In this document: one piece after another, positions 20,362-29,848 of the stretch
How positions within the stretch are numbered: the stretch's first letter is position 1
How the letters are laid out: each line of letters begins with the position of its first letter
Assembly (NCBI GenBank): GCA_030066855.1
Contig: JASJAU010000013.1
Span: 50,931-114,930, forward strand
DNA from: Paracoccaceae bacterium
GTDB taxonomy: Bacteria; Pseudomonadota; Alphaproteobacteria; Rhodobacterales; Rhodobacteraceae
Direction of reading: 5' to 3'
DNA length: 64,000 nt
The notes under the pieces: model-generated
The model's input: only the letters and a program-made list of their open reading frames with translations
Database searches by the model: none
What the model was told of the DNA's origin: nothing
Program-made: the position numbers and the translations under genes

Positions 20362-22193
20362 GACGCGTTGGAAATCTGATCGACGCCTTCCAACCGGCGG
20401 AAGGGCCGCCCCCGCAGTCGCTGGGGCGCTTTTTCCGCTGGGCGCTGGCCGGATCCTTCCCGGTGCTCGCCGTGGCTGGAGTCATCTCGGCGGGCGCCGG
20501 CACGTTGGAAGTATTCACCGCGCTGCTACTCGGTCTCGTGATCGACACAGCGCTGGCGAGCGGGTCGGAGGGCTTCTTCTCCTCAAACGCGCTCCTTTTG
20601 CTGGGCGTGCTTGCATTCTTCGTCGTCTTGCGTCCGATCATGTTCGGCCTCTCCTCGATGGCGAATGCGGTGGTAGTGGCGCCGAACGTCAATCCCCTAG
20701 TTCTCACCCGGCTTCATCGCTGGACGCTCGGCCAGTCGGTCACCTTCTTCGACGACGACTTCGCCGGGCGCATCGCGCAAAAGCAGATGCAGACGGCGCG
20801 GGCGCTCACCGATGTGGCGAGCGAAGTCATCAACGTTGTGTTCTTCGCGCTCGCCTCGCTGATCGGCTCCGCGCTTCTTCTGACCACGATCAATGGCTGG
20901 ATGGCGCTGGGCCTGGCGCTCTGGCTTGTCGGCTACCTCGCGATGATCCGCTGGTTCATGCCGCGCATCCGCTCCCGCTCGCGCGAGCGCGCCGGGGCAC
21001 GGGCGATGGTGACCGGTCAGGTCGTCGACACGATCACCAACATCAAGACGGTTAAACTCTTCGCCCATTCGGATCACGAAGAGGGGGCGGCGCTGAACGC
21101 AATCCGCACCTTCCGCGAGCGGGTGCTGGATTACGGCGTCATCGCCGCCTGGTTCCGCTTTTGCCTGATGACGCTCGCTGGCCTCTTGCCTGTCTTCCTG
21201 ATCGGCGCGACGCTGTTCCTTTGGTCGCGCGGGCAGGCCTCCCCCGGAGATATCGCGGCGGCCGGCGCGATCTCGATCCGCATCGCGCAGATGAGCGGCT
21301 GGGTCAGCCACACGCTGATGGCGATCTACTCCAACATCGGCGAGGTTGAGGACGGCATGCGCACCCTCACCCCGCCCCACACGCTGGTGGACGCGGACGA
21401 CGCCGAAGCGCTGCCCAGGGACGCGACCCGCATCGCGTTCGAGGATGTCGCCTTCTCCTACGGCCGCGCGACCGGCGGCGTCGAGAAGATCAACCTAACC
21501 GTCGAGCCGGGCGAGAAGCTCGGCATTGTCGGCGCGTCGGGCGCGGGCAAATCGACGCTCGTGTCACTCCTTCTGCGCCTCTACGACCCGGAGCAGGGCC
21601 GCGTCGCGATCGGCGGTCATGACGTGGCGCACCTGAAGCAGGAAACGCTCCGCCGCCAGATCGGGATGGTCACGCAAGAGACCGCCATGTTCAATCGCTC
21701 CGCGCGGGAGAACATCCTGTACGGCAATCCCGACGCCTCTGAGGAGCAAATGATCGAAGCGGCCAAACGGGCCGAGGCGCACGAGTTCATTCGAGGCCTG
21801 AAAGACCACGTCGGTCGCGAAGGCTACGAAGCGCATCTGGGCGAGCGGGGCGTGAAGCTCTCCGGCGGACAGCGCCAGCGGATTGCCCTGGCCCGCGCGA
21901 TTTTGAAGGATGCGCCGATCCTTGTCCTGGACGAGGCGACGAGCGCACTGGACAGCGAAGTCGAGGCGTCGATTCAGACCGCATTGGAGCGGGTGATGGA
22001 GGGCAAAACCGTGCTCGCCATCGCGCACCGCCTCTCCACGCTCGCGCATATGGACCGGATCGTCGTGCTGGACGAAGGCCATCTGGTCGAGGAAGGCACG
22101 CACGAGACGCTGCTCGCCAAGGGCGGGCTCTACGCGCGGTTCTGGCACCGCCAGTCCGGCGGCTTTATCAACCCGCGCGCGGCTGCGGAGTAA
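20358..22193 (+). CDS. ABC exporter, fused membrane and ATPase domains (second of pair)
   Basis: A 611-residue half-transporter starting at a GTG that overlaps the stop of the first. It has an N-terminal membrane domain and a complete ATPase: Walker A GASGAGKST near residue 392, LSGGQRQRIALAR, ILVLDEATSALDSE and IAHRLSTLAHM. Because the catalytic residues are intact in both subunits, neither appears degenerate. The first and second genes are clearly similar along their length, including the QSGGFI C-terminus, and probably arose by tandem duplication. Substrate unknown. Confidence 0.9.
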
Positions 22194-23417
22194 GTGCAAG
22201 TCACGATTGATCGGCTGGGGCATCTCGGCGACGGGATCGCCGCAGGGCCGGTCTACGTTCGGCGCACTTTGCCCGGAGAAGTGATCGAGGGGGCGCTGGA
22301 TGGCGGCCGCCTGACCGCGCCCCGGATCATCACGCCCTCGCCCGACCGGGTGAGCGCCCCTTGCAGGCACTACAAAGTTTGCGGCGGCTGCGCGCTCCAG
22401 CACGCTTCAGACGAATTCGTTCGCGATTGGAAGGCAAACGTTGTGCGAAGCGCGCTGGCTGCTGTCGGCTTGGACGCGCCGATCCGGGGCGTCCACACCT
22501 CTCCTGCCTCATCGCGCCGTCGCGCGGTCTTCACAGGCCGCCGGACCAAGCAAGGCGCTATCGTCGGCTTTCATGCGCCGCAAAGCCATGTCGTTCATCC
22601 GGTGCCCGACTGCCTGATCCTCGCGCCGGAGTTGCAGGCGCTTTTGCCCGCTCTTGAGCGTCTGACGACGCTTTTGACCAGCCGGAAAGGGGAGCTCAGG
22701 ATCGCCGTCAATCTGTCTGATACGGGCGCGGATGTGGATCTGTCCGGTGGCAAGCTGATCGAAGATCACCTGCTGGCGGAAGTGGCGGAGATCGCAATAA
22801 ACGCAGGAATCGCAAGGATTTCCCAATCCGGCGAGGTTGTGATCACACTGGAGCCGCCAGTCCTGCGGATTGGCAAGACCCGAGTTCCACTTCCTGCGGC
22901 GGCTTTTCTCCAAGCGACGCGCCACGGAGAGGAAGCGCTACAGACCTCCGTCGCCGCCGCGCTTGAGGAGCGCCGGGGTAAGGTTGTCGATCTTTTCGCC
23001 GGAATCGGGACGTTCGCCCTGCCGCTCGCGGAAAGCTTCGAGGTCCATGCGGTCGAAGGCGACCAGGTCATGACCGAGGCGCTGGAGGCCGGATGGCGCG
23101 GCATGTCGGGGCTGAAACGCGTCACCTCGGAGACGCGCGACCTCTTTCGCCGCCCCCTAATCCCGGACGAGTTCAAAGGCGTCTCCGGCATCGTCATCGA
23201 CCCGCCCCGCGCAGGGGCCGAGGCGCAGATCGCCGAGATCGCCAAGGCACGGGTGCCCGCCGTCTCGCACGTTTCCTGCAACCCCGTGACCTTCGCACGG
23301 GATGCCGCCACGCTTGTGGCAGCAGGGTACCAGTTGCGGTGGATTGACGTGGTCGATCAGTTCCGATGGTCGACACATATTGAATTAAATGCCTGTTTCA
23401 CGTTAGCGGAATCGTGA
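22194..23417 (+). CDS. TrmA/RlmD-family RNA (uracil-5-)-methyltransferase
   Basis: A 407-residue SAM-dependent methyltransferase that starts with GTG immediately after the ABC stop. A 4Fe-4S motif, C-x5-C-x2-C (CRHYKVCGGC), lies near residue 56, the SAM-binding VVDLFAGIGTFALPLA near 264, and the catalytic Cys in HVSCNPVTFARD near 361. By these motifs it is an m5U methyltransferase of 23S rRNA (RlmC/RlmD type) or tRNA; which one cannot be told from sequence. The lack of spacing to the exporter genes implies shared transcription and possibly shared regulation by the leader. Confidence 0.85.
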   Translation: MQVTIDRLGHLGDGIAAGPVYVRRTLPGEVIEGALDGGRLTAPRIITPSPDRVSAPCRHYKVCGGCALQHASDEFVRDWKANVVRSALAAVGLDAPIRGVHTSPASSRRRAVFTGRRTKQGAIVGFHAPQSHVVHPVPDCLILAPELQALLPALERLTTLLTSRKGELRIAVNLSDTGADVDLSGGKLIEDHLLAEVAEIAINAGIARISQSGEVVITLEPPVLRIGKTRVPLPAAAFLQATRHGEEALQTSVAAALEERRGKVVDLFAGIGTFALPLAESFEVHAVEGDQVMTEALEAGWRGMSGLKRVTSETRDLFRRPLIPDEFKGVSGIVIDPPRAGAEAQIAEIAKARVPAVSHVSCNPVTFARDAATLVAAGYQLRWIDVVDQFRWSTHIELNACFTLAES

Positions 23418-23479
23418 TTCCTTTCGCCTTTTTGCTGGCTTAGGGTCGCGTTGGGGCAGAAATAGATCGGGCAGCGATC

Positions 23480-23977
23480 ATGCAGTTCACAAGACGCGCC
23501 GCGTTTCTCGGCGCAATGGCGGTCGCGATTTCGGGCTGCGCCAGGCGAATCCGCGTCTACCGCGGACCGGTCGTCACAAAGATCGCGGTCTTCAAGGAAA
23601 GCCGCCGCCTGTACCTGTTTCACAACGATACGTTGCTGAAGGGCTACGACATCGACCTGGGCTTTCAGCCGATTGGAGACAAGCGCTATGAAGGCGACGG
23701 GCGCACGCCGGAAGGGCACTACGTGATCGACCGCCGGAACCCGAACAGCCAGTTCCATCTGTCTATCGGCATCAGCTATCCCGACCCGCGCGACATCGCC
23801 GAGGCCAAGAAACTGGGTCGCGATCCGGGCGGCGACATCTTCATCCACGGCCAGGGCAACATCTTCAGCCGGCTGGGCGCCGACTGGACCTGGGGCTGCA
23901 TCGCGGTCACGAACGAAGAGATGGAAGAGATCTATTCAATGGTGCCGGATGGGACGCCGATTTCGATCTTTCCCTGA
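23480..23977 (+). CDS. L,D-transpeptidase (YkuD domain), putative lipoprotein
   Basis: A 165-residue protein with a twin-arginine-like N-terminus (MQFTRRAAFLGAMAVAISGC) ending in a possible lipobox (ISGC), so it is probably anchored in the envelope. The YkuD catalytic region is visible as IFIHGQGN (His) and WTWGCIAVTNEEM (nucleophilic Cys). Such enzymes make 3-3 peptidoglycan crosslinks or attach proteins to peptidoglycan. It is convergent with a CAP-domain lipoprotein gene, with three bases between ends. Confidence 0.85.
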   Translation: MQFTRRAAFLGAMAVAISGCARRIRVYRGPVVTKIAVFKESRRLYLFHNDTLLKGYDIDLGFQPIGDKRYEGDGRTPEGHYVIDRRNPNSQFHLSIGISYPDPRDIAEAKKLGRDPGGDIFIHGQGNIFSRLGADWTWGCIAVTNEEMEEIYSMVPDGTPISIFP

Positions 23978-23980
23978 GGC

Positions 23981-24490
23981 CTAACCGCCCAGGATCATCG
24001 TCCACCAGATCTTGCCCGAAGGCTCCTGAAACCAGGCGATGCCGAGGTCCTGCGCGCGAGGCTCAAGGATGACTGACCGGGTGTCCGGCTCTTCCATCCA
24101 GGCCGACAGCGTCTCAAGCTCGGTCTCGTAGCTTTCCGAGATGTTCTCGCCAAAGAGCTGGCCCGTGTAGCCGACGCGCGCTGCCCGGTCGAGCGGGCTG
24201 GATCCGTCGGAGCCGAAGTGCCAGGGCCGGTTCTGCCGCGACATGTCCTGTGCATGCGTGGCGGCGGCGGCGTTCAGCTCGGACGATAGCCGGACCTGCC
24301 CGGCGCCGGAGGCTGCGCGAAGCGCGTTCACCCCGTCAAGCATGCGGAACTGAATATCGGAGGTGTCGGCGGCCGAGATGCGATAAACCTGCGGCAGCGG
24401 CCTCCCGTCCGGACCTAGCCGCACCTCGGGCGTCGCGCAGGCGGCGAGCGCGAGGGAAAGGCCCAAAAGCATCAGGATCTTGCGGAACAT
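23981..24490 (-). CDS. CAP-domain (SCP-like) lipoprotein
   Basis: A 169-residue protein with a lipoprotein signal peptide (MFRKILMLLGLSLALAAC, lipobox LAAC). The CAP fold is suggested by LNAAAATHAQDMSRQN (first His), LFGENISES and GIAWFQEP. Bacterial CAP proteins are secreted or outer-membrane-associated and of unclear function; some bind sterols or cell-wall ligands. It lies between two L,D-transpeptidase genes, divergent from the second with about 150 bases between them, which suggests an envelope role. Confidence 0.8.
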   Translation of the reverse strand: MFRKILMLLGLSLALAACATPEVRLGPDGRPLPQVYRISAADTSDIQFRMLDGVNALRAASGAGQVRLSSELNAAAATHAQDMSRQNRPWHFGSDGSSPLDRAARVGYTGQLFGENISESYETELETLSAWMEEPDTRSVILEPRAQDLGIAWFQEPSGKIWWTMILGG

Positions 24491-24646
24491 GACGGCCCCT
24501 GTTCTTGCGTTTCGCCCACGCTTATAGGCAAGTTAACGCTGTTTCAAACTGAAGTGTCACACGATGGGCGAGCTAACGCCGGTGTGAATTGCGAAGGGCG
24601 CGGTGACGCCGTAACGTCTCTGCGATTTCGAACGAGGACAACGACC

Positions 24647-25243
24647 ATGAGCCGAACCAAGGCCATCTCTCTCAGCAGACGGGGCTTTCTCGCCGGCGGC
24701 GCCGGGCTTCTCGCTGCCCCCGCCATCGCGCAGGATACTCAGGACACCGTCGAGTTCCGCGATCAGGTCTCCGGGACAGTGCGGCGCAACGCGTCGAGCT
24801 TCCGCGCTCTGGAATGGGAGCCGCATTTCGACAATCTGAGGAACGGCGCCATCCTGATCGATATCACTTCGCGCGCGCTTCATTACTGGAATGAATCGGG
24901 CGATACCTATCGTCTTTACCCCACATCCGTACCAATCTCCGAGGACCTGACGCGCAGGGGCCGCACCCGTGTGGTGCTGAAGGATCCGGAGCCTGACTGG
25001 CGACCGACTCCAGCCATGAAAGAGCGGAATCCGGAGTGGCCGGATTATGTTCCGCCTGGTCCGGACAATCCGCTCGGCGTTCGCGCGTTGCACCTGACCT
25101 GGACGTATTACCGCATTCACGGCACGCACGACACGCGTAAGATCGGGCGCCGTTCGTCGAACGGTTGCATCGGCCTCTATAACGAGCACATCACCGAGCT
25201 CTACGAGATGGCGAAAGTCGGCACGCAGGTTCTGGTGATCTGA
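24647..25243 (+). CDS. L,D-transpeptidase (YkuD domain), Tat-type signal
   Basis: A 198-residue protein if started at the ATG at 24647, which has a GAGGA ribosome-binding site; the open frame begins 31 codons earlier. The N-terminus SRRGFLAGGAGLLAAPAIAQ is a twin-arginine signal peptide with a predicted cleavage after AIA. The catalytic region reads RIHGTHD, then RRSSNGCIGLYNEHI, with the His and Cys of YkuD enzymes in the canonical S-N-G-C form. This differs from the neighbour at 23480 (T-W-G-C), so the two are paralogues with distinct active-site surroundings. Confidence 0.87.
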   Translation: MSRTKAISLSRRGFLAGGAGLLAAPAIAQDTQDTVEFRDQVSGTVRRNASSFRALEWEPHFDNLRNGAILIDITSRALHYWNESGDTYRLYPTSVPISEDLTRRGRTRVVLKDPEPDWRPTPAMKERNPEWPDYVPPGPDNPLGVRALHLTWTYYRIHGTHDTRKIGRRSSNGCIGLYNEHITELYEMAKVGTQVLVI

Positions 25244-25502
25244 TCCGCGCCGCCTGCGTCGCTGCGGGAAGGGTTGTCTTGAGTCATCCCCGATCGTGCG
25301 CGACCTGACCGTTCGTCGGGCGGGCTGCTACACTCGCCGCCATTTGATCACCTGGGTCAGCTCGGGTCACGCAGAGCGGACGAGTATTTCGGGAACGCGG
25401 ATCAGTGACGCATGGCGCGGCGTGGAGTAGATTTGATGCGGCCTCTGGGCGATGACCCGCGGTCATGCTCGCACGGGCGAGGCGCGGCTGGCCAATTTGC
25501 TG
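25244..25502. other. Gene-free stretch between convergent genes
   Basis: No supportable gene. It holds one perfect short dyad, ATGACC-CGC-GGTCAT at 25452-25466, without a following T run, so it is not a standard terminator. The region lies between the 3' ends of the second L,D-transpeptidase and hemH. I see nothing else in it. Confidence 0.5.
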
Positions 25503-26594
25503 TCAGTCGATCCAGCCCTTGAGGTTTTCCTCGATCGTCTCGGCCAAAGCTGCGATATGCGCGTCGTCGTCGTTGAGGCAGGGGATGTAGGTGAAGTGCT
25601 CGCCGCCCGCCTCTTCAAAGCTTTCGCGGATCTCTTCGTTGATCTCTTCAAGCGTCTCAATGCAGTCGGAGCTGAAAGCGGGCGCGATGACGGCAATGCG
25701 CTTCTTGCCGGTCTCGGCGAGCCGCGCGACCTCTTCGACCGTATAGGGCTTCAGCCATTCCTCCGGCCCGAAACGGCTTTGGAACGTCGTCGTGATCTGG
25801 GTGTCGTCCCAGCCCAGCCGTTCCTTCAGCAGCCGTGTCGTTTTCTGGCACTGGCAGTGATAGGGATCGCCCTCCATCAGGTACCTCTGCGGCACGCCGT
25901 GGTAGGAGCAAACGAGGATGTCGGGCTTAGTGTCCATGACCCCGTAGGCGCGCTCCACCGATTGCGCGAGCGCGTCGATGTAAGTCGGACGGTCGAAATA
26001 AGCTGGAACGGTGCGGACCGGCGGCTGCCAGTTCTCGTCCATCAACGCGCGGAAGAACTGGTCGTTCGCGGTCGCGGTCGTCGCGCCGGCGTACTGTGGG
26101 TATAGCGGGAAGAACAGAATTTTACGGCACCCGCGCTCGGCCATCACCCGGACCTTGGATTTGGTGGACGGGTTGCCGTAGCGCATGCAGAAGTCGACCA
26201 GCACGTCATCGCCATAGCGTTCGGCCATTGCCGCCTTGATCTTTTCGGTCTGCGCCTTGGTGATCGTCATCAGCGGACTCTCGCCCTGCTCTTCGTTCCA
26301 GATCGACTTGTAGGCAGCGCCCGAGGAGAACGGGCGCTTTGAAAGGATGACGAGCTGCAAAAGCGGCTGCCAGATCCAGGGCGAGTAGTCGATGACACGG
26401 CGGTCCGACAGGAATTCATTCAGATACCGGCGCATCGACCAGTAGTCGTAGTTGTCAGGCGTGCCGAGGTTCGCCAACAGCACGCCGACCCGCGGCCGCG
26501 CCACTGCTGGGTGATCGGCCGGGAGGTGCCGATTTTCCGGTGTCGAATCCTCCATCGGCACAACGTTGTCCTGGCGTGGTCGAGCGTCAAGCAT
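25503..26594 (-). CDS. hemH: Ferrochelatase
   Basis: A 363-residue enzyme that inserts ferrous iron into protoporphyrin IX, the last step of protoheme synthesis. VGVLLANLGTPDNYDYWSMRRYLNEFLSD is the family N-terminus, and SYHGVPQRYLMEGDPYHCQC contains the conserved active-site His and the ferrochelatase signature. FSSDCIETLEEINEEI near the end carries the second signature. The first ATG (26594) has an AGGA-type site; an ATG at 26555 is the alternative and removes a short variable leader. Confidence 0.94.
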   Translation of the reverse strand: MLDARPRQDNVVPMEDSTPENRHLPADHPAVARPRVGVLLANLGTPDNYDYWSMRRYLNEFLSDRRVIDYSPWIWQPLLQLVILSKRPFSSGAAYKSIWNEEQGESPLMTITKAQTEKIKAAMAERYGDDVLVDFCMRYGNPSTKSKVRVMAERGCRKILFFPLYPQYAGATTATANDQFFRALMDENWQPPVRTVPAYFDRPTYIDALAQSVERAYGVMDTKPDILVCSYHGVPQRYLMEGDPYHCQCQKTTRLLKERLGWDDTQITTTFQSRFGPEEWLKPYTVEEVARLAETGKKRIAVIAPAFSSDCIETLEEINEEIRESFEEAGGEHFTYIPCLNDDDAHIAALAETIEENLKGWID

Positions 26595-26657
26595 GCTAAC
26601 GAGTCCTGAATGGCGTGTCTGCCCCGTCTGCTGCAGATAACCGCCTGATGCCCAAGG

Positions 26658-27500
26658 TCAACGCGGCTTGGGTGCGACCTGATCTCCCGCAGGCCGCTCC
26701 TCCACCCTCAGCGCGTCGGCCAGACGAGCGCTGGCGGAGCCGGGCCGCAGGGGTTTCTGCTGGCTCTCGTCCGGCGCCCAGCCGGTCAGAAAGACCAGCT
26801 CAAAACTTGCAGGCAAGTAACCGTCCGCGTCGCCGAAGCTTTCCCGGTAGATCGCCTCTGTTCGGGCGAAAAGCCTTCTCGGGGGGATCGTCTTGTTTCG
26901 GGCGGCGAGCGCGTTGGTCTCGCCCATCGCGCGCAGGTCGGCTGCCAGCGCTTTGAGGGTCGGAAACCGCACGGTCATGCGCCGGGCGTCGGCGACTGGC
27001 AGAGCGAACCCCGCGCGCTGCAGAAGCGCGCCTGTGTCGCGAAGATCCGCCATCGGGAGGACGCGAGGCGAGAGACCTCCGGAAATCTCTGTTTCGGCCG
27101 CAGCGAGCGCGCTTCGAAGCTCGTGCAGCGTCTGCCCTCCGAAAGCGACCGCGATGAACAGGCCGTCGGGGCGCAAGGCGAGGCGCGATTGCACCAGCTG
27201 CCCGACCGGATCATCGGCCCAGTGAAGCGCCATGGCGTGGACGACAAGGTCATGCGCCCGCGGCGTCACATTGAGCCGGTCGACGTCTTCGATGACGAGC
27301 GACCTGGGAAAGAGCGCGCGGAACGGCCGGCTGTGCGCGCCGATTAGAAGCGGCGCGGTAAACGACTTGTTAACCTCGCTCAGCCTTTCCTGCACCTCAT
27401 CCGCCGCCTCGGCGTGAAGAAACTGATCGGCGTCCGGCGCGATCCGGCGCCGCCGCGCGGCGAGCGCGCTTCTGTCGGTCAGTCGGGGCGGGTTCGTCAT
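26658..27500 (-). CDS. SAM-dependent methyltransferase, BioC/NDUFAF5-like
   Basis: A 280-residue protein from the ATG at 27500 (MTNPPRLTDRSALAARRRRI). The N-terminus FLHAEAADEVQERLSEVNKSF matches the BioC/NDUFAF5-like group, and MALHWADDPVGQL is the conserved post-SAM motif. Usual roles are biotin precursor methylation or complex I assembly. No biotin genes surround it, so I do not assign bioC. It is divergent from and nearly adjacent to comF, whose upstream open frame overlaps it. Confidence 0.72.
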   Translation of the reverse strand: MTNPPRLTDRSALAARRRRIAPDADQFLHAEAADEVQERLSEVNKSFTAPLLIGAHSRPFRALFPRSLVIEDVDRLNVTPRAHDLVVHAMALHWADDPVGQLVQSRLALRPDGLFIAVAFGGQTLHELRSALAAAETEISGGLSPRVLPMADLRDTGALLQRAGFALPVADARRMTVRFPTLKALAADLRAMGETNALAARNKTIPPRRLFARTEAIYRESFGDADGYLPASFELVFLTGWAPDESQQKPLRPGSASARLADALRVEERPAGDQVAPKPR

Positions 27501-27521
27501 GCGCCGAGAGGTAAGCCCCCT

Positions 27522-28247
27522 TTGTCCCTTTTGCAAAGCGCCCTGTCCGTTTTCTACCCCGATCAATGCGTTCTTTGCCGCGCGCTAGTCGACCGCCCCG
27601 GCGCGCTCTGCGCCGTGTGCTGGCGGGACACTCCGTTCATCTCGGGCCATGTCTGCGATTCCTGCGGAACCGGGCTTCCGGGGGCATCGGACGGCGGGAC
27701 GGATCACTGCGACGATTGCCTCGCCATTCCCAGACCCTGGGCGCAGGGCCGCGCCGCTATGGCCTATGAGGACGCCGGGCGTCGGTTGGCCCTGGCGCTG
27801 AAGCACGGCGACCGGACGGATCTTGCGGCGCCGGCGGCGTCATGGATGGCCAAGGCCGGGTGTCCTGTGCTTGAGACGGCGGATGTGCTGATCCCCGTCC
27901 CGATCCACTGGTCCCGGCTGCTCCGCCGCCGCTACAACCAAACGGCCGAGATCGCGCGAGCGCTGAGCGGCGCGACCGGCGTTCCAGCACTGGTCGACGC
28001 CCTGAGGCGGATCACTGCGACCCCGATTCAGGACGGCTTGAGCGTGGAGGGGAGGTTCGCCAATGTTGCGGGCGCGATCTCGGCCAACACGGCGCGAGCG
28101 CCCGGAATCGCGGGCCGCCGCGTCGTCCTGATCGACGATGTGATGACCTCCGGCGCAACCTTGGCGGCAGCTACGGAGGCCTGTCATGCAACAGGCGCAG
28201 GCCAGGTTTCGGTGCTGGTGCTGGCAAGGGCCCGCAAGAGGACCTAA
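27522..28247 (+). CDS. ComF family protein (phosphoribosyltransferase-like)
   Basis: An open frame runs from 27414, but the upstream part overlaps the divergent methyltransferase. I therefore place the start at the TTG at 27522, nine bases after GAGAGGT, giving 241 residues. Two Cys pairs in the N-terminal zinc-binding region (DQCVLCRAL, then VCDSCGTG and CDDCLA) precede a phosphoribosyltransferase fold with VVLIDDVMTSGATL, the PRPP loop. ComF proteins are linked to DNA uptake in naturally competent species; here the role is unknown. Confidence 0.82.
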   Translation: MSLLQSALSVFYPDQCVLCRALVDRPGALCAVCWRDTPFISGHVCDSCGTGLPGASDGGTDHCDDCLAIPRPWAQGRAAMAYEDAGRRLALALKHGDRTDLAAPAASWMAKAGCPVLETADVLIPVPIHWSRLLRRRYNQTAEIARALSGATGVPALVDALRRITATPIQDGLSVEGRFANVAGAISANTARAPGIAGRRVVLIDDVMTSGATLAAATEACHATGAGQVSVLVLARARKRT

Positions 28248-28280
28248 GTACAGGCAAACCTCTTATTCGGAACCGGCGAT

Positions 28281-28535
28281 ATGTCTGTTGAAATCTATAC
28301 CTCGCCGCTGTGCGGCTTCTGCCATGCAGCCAAGCGCCTTTTGACGCAAAAGGGTGTTTCCTTTACCGAAATCGATGTCTGGAGCGAGCCGGAAAAGCGC
28401 ACCGAAATGTTGCAGCGCGCTAAAGGCCGCCACACAGTGCCCCAGATCTTCGTAGGCGAGACACATGTCGGCGGCTGCGACGACCTTTACGCGCTGGAAA
28501 GGGCCGGCAAGCTCGACAACCTGATCGCCGCCTGA
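28281..28535 (+). CDS. grxC: Glutaredoxin 3
   Basis: An 84-residue dithiol glutaredoxin with active site CGFC (in SPLCGFCHAAKRLL) and the conserved TVPQIFVGETHVGGCDDL segment containing the cis-Pro. It reduces protein disulfides or ribonucleotide reductase using glutathione. The CGFC variant of the usual CPYC is common in alphaproteobacterial GrxC. It sits 33 bases after comF and three bases before the amidase gene, so it is probably part of a comF-grxC-amidase-marR operon. Confidence 0.92.
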   Translation: MSVEIYTSPLCGFCHAAKRLLTQKGVSFTEIDVWSEPEKRTEMLQRAKGRHTVPQIFVGETHVGGCDDLYALERAGKLDNLIAA

Positions 28536-28538
28536 GCC

Positions 28539-29387
28539 ATGCGGGCCGCGCTCGTCCAGCTGACCTCCAGCGACGATCCGGCGGCGAACCTGTCGGTCAC
28601 GCTTGGATTCCTGCGGCAAGCGGCGGAGTCCGGCGCCGAGTTGATCCTGACGCCGGAGGTTACCAATTGCGTGTCAATCAGCCGGTCTCGGCAACAGAAC
28701 GTGCTGCAAACAGAGGATGACGACATCACCCTCGCAAGCATCCGCGCGGAGGCTGCGGGCCTAGGCGTTCCGGTTCTGATCGGCTCTCTCGGGTTGAAGG
28801 GCCCTGCGGACGGACGTTTCGCCAACCGGTCGTTCCTGATTGGAAGCGATGGGTCGATCCTCGCCCGCTACGACAAGATCCACATGTTCGACGTCCAGAT
28901 CTCGGAGACCGAGACGTACCGTGAGAGCGACGGCTATCATCCGGGCGCCGAAGCCGTGGTCGCCGATCTGGAAGGCCTGCCCATCGGCATGACGGTTTGT
29001 TACGACGTCCGCTTTCCGCACCTCTACCGCGCGCTCGCGCACAAAGGCGCCCGTGTCCTGACCGTGCCTGCCGCGTTTTCCTATGAGACCGGCCGCGCGC
29101 ATTGGGAACCACTTCTGAGGGCCCGGGCGATCGAGACCGGCTGTTTTGTGCTGGCGCCCGCGCAATGCGGCACACACGCTGCGGCATCAGGTAAAACGCG
29201 GCGGACGCACGGACACTCGCTCGCGGTGGCGCCCTGGGGCGAGGTTCTGGCCGATGGCGGCGATATGCCCGGGGTGACGCTGGTTGATCTGGACCTCTCC
29301 GCAGTCGATGATGCGCGGCGACGGGTTCCGTCGCTGACCCACGACCGCGCTTTCAAAGGCCCCCGATGGCAGACCAGAAAGACCTGA
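28539..29387 (+). CDS. Carbon-nitrogen hydrolase (nitrilase superfamily, Nit/omega-amidase-like)
   Basis: A 282-residue protein with the Glu-Lys-Cys triad of the superfamily: Glu in LILTPEVTN, Lys in RYDKIHMFD and Cys in GMTVCYDVRFPHLY. The family closest by motif is Nit1/YbeM/deaminated-glutathione amidase, which repairs a side product of transaminases. The grxC gene just upstream gives weak support for a glutathione link. It starts four bases after grxC, and its 3' end overlaps the marR start by 22 bases. Confidence 0.85.
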   Translation: MRAALVQLTSSDDPAANLSVTLGFLRQAAESGAELILTPEVTNCVSISRSRQQNVLQTEDDDITLASIRAEAAGLGVPVLIGSLGLKGPADGRFANRSFLIGSDGSILARYDKIHMFDVQISETETYRESDGYHPGAEAVVADLEGLPIGMTVCYDVRFPHLYRALAHKGARVLTVPAAFSYETGRAHWEPLLRARAIETGCFVLAPAQCGTHAAASGKTRRTHGHSLAVAPWGEVLADGGDMPGVTLVDLDLSAVDDARRRVPSLTHDRAFKGPRWQTRKT

Positions 29388-29848
29388 ACGATCCACTCGC
29401 CATCGCGATGTTCAGCGAGATCTTCATGGTCGATCAGCTCGCCCGCGCCCGGCTTGCCAAAGCACTGCCAAAAGGGATGGAACTCAGCCACTTCACGGTA
29501 CTGAACCACCTGGCCCGTGCGAATGTCGACCGGACGCCGGCGCAGCTCGCCCGGTCGTTCCACGTAACGCGGGGCGCGATGACAAACACGATCGGCCGCC
29601 TAGAATGGGCGGGCTACGTGCATGTGCGCCCCGATTGGGACGACGCGCGGCGCAAGTTCGTTTCCATCAGCGAAGCAGGTCGCAAAGCGCGCGACGCCGC
29701 TTTCGAGGCCATCGCGCCGATCATCAACGACGCGGTCGAGGCCGCCGGCGCCGAGCGCGTGCGTGCGGCGCTGCCGGTATTGCGGGAGCTCAGGCTCGCC
29801 TTCGATGAACCCGCTACGCCCGCCGAATCGACGTCGTCACGTAGTTGA
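29366..29848 (+). CDS. MarR family transcriptional regulator
   Basis: A 160-residue winged-helix regulator. The DNA-binding core reads [46 protein letters not shown], with the wing [18 protein letters not shown] carrying the conserved D-R-R-like motif. It overlaps the amidase gene at its 5' end and the 3' end of the convergent ubiG. The ligand is unknown. Autoregulation is common for MarR proteins, but with a coupled start there is no obvious operator directly upstream. Confidence 0.88.
   Translation: MADQKDLNDPLAIAMFSEIFMVDQLARARLAKALPKGMELSHFTVLNHLARANVDRTPAQLARSFHVTRGAMTNTIGRLEWAGYVHVRPDWDDARRKFVSISEAGRKARDAAFEAIAPIINDAVEAAGAERVRAALPVLRELRLAFDEPATPAESTSSRS

Noticed and set aside
24520..24545. 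GTTAAC and similar TTAA sites as CtrA-binding motifs
   Set aside because: Only half-sites with poor second halves were seen here and near 54640 and 57990; this is too common to call.
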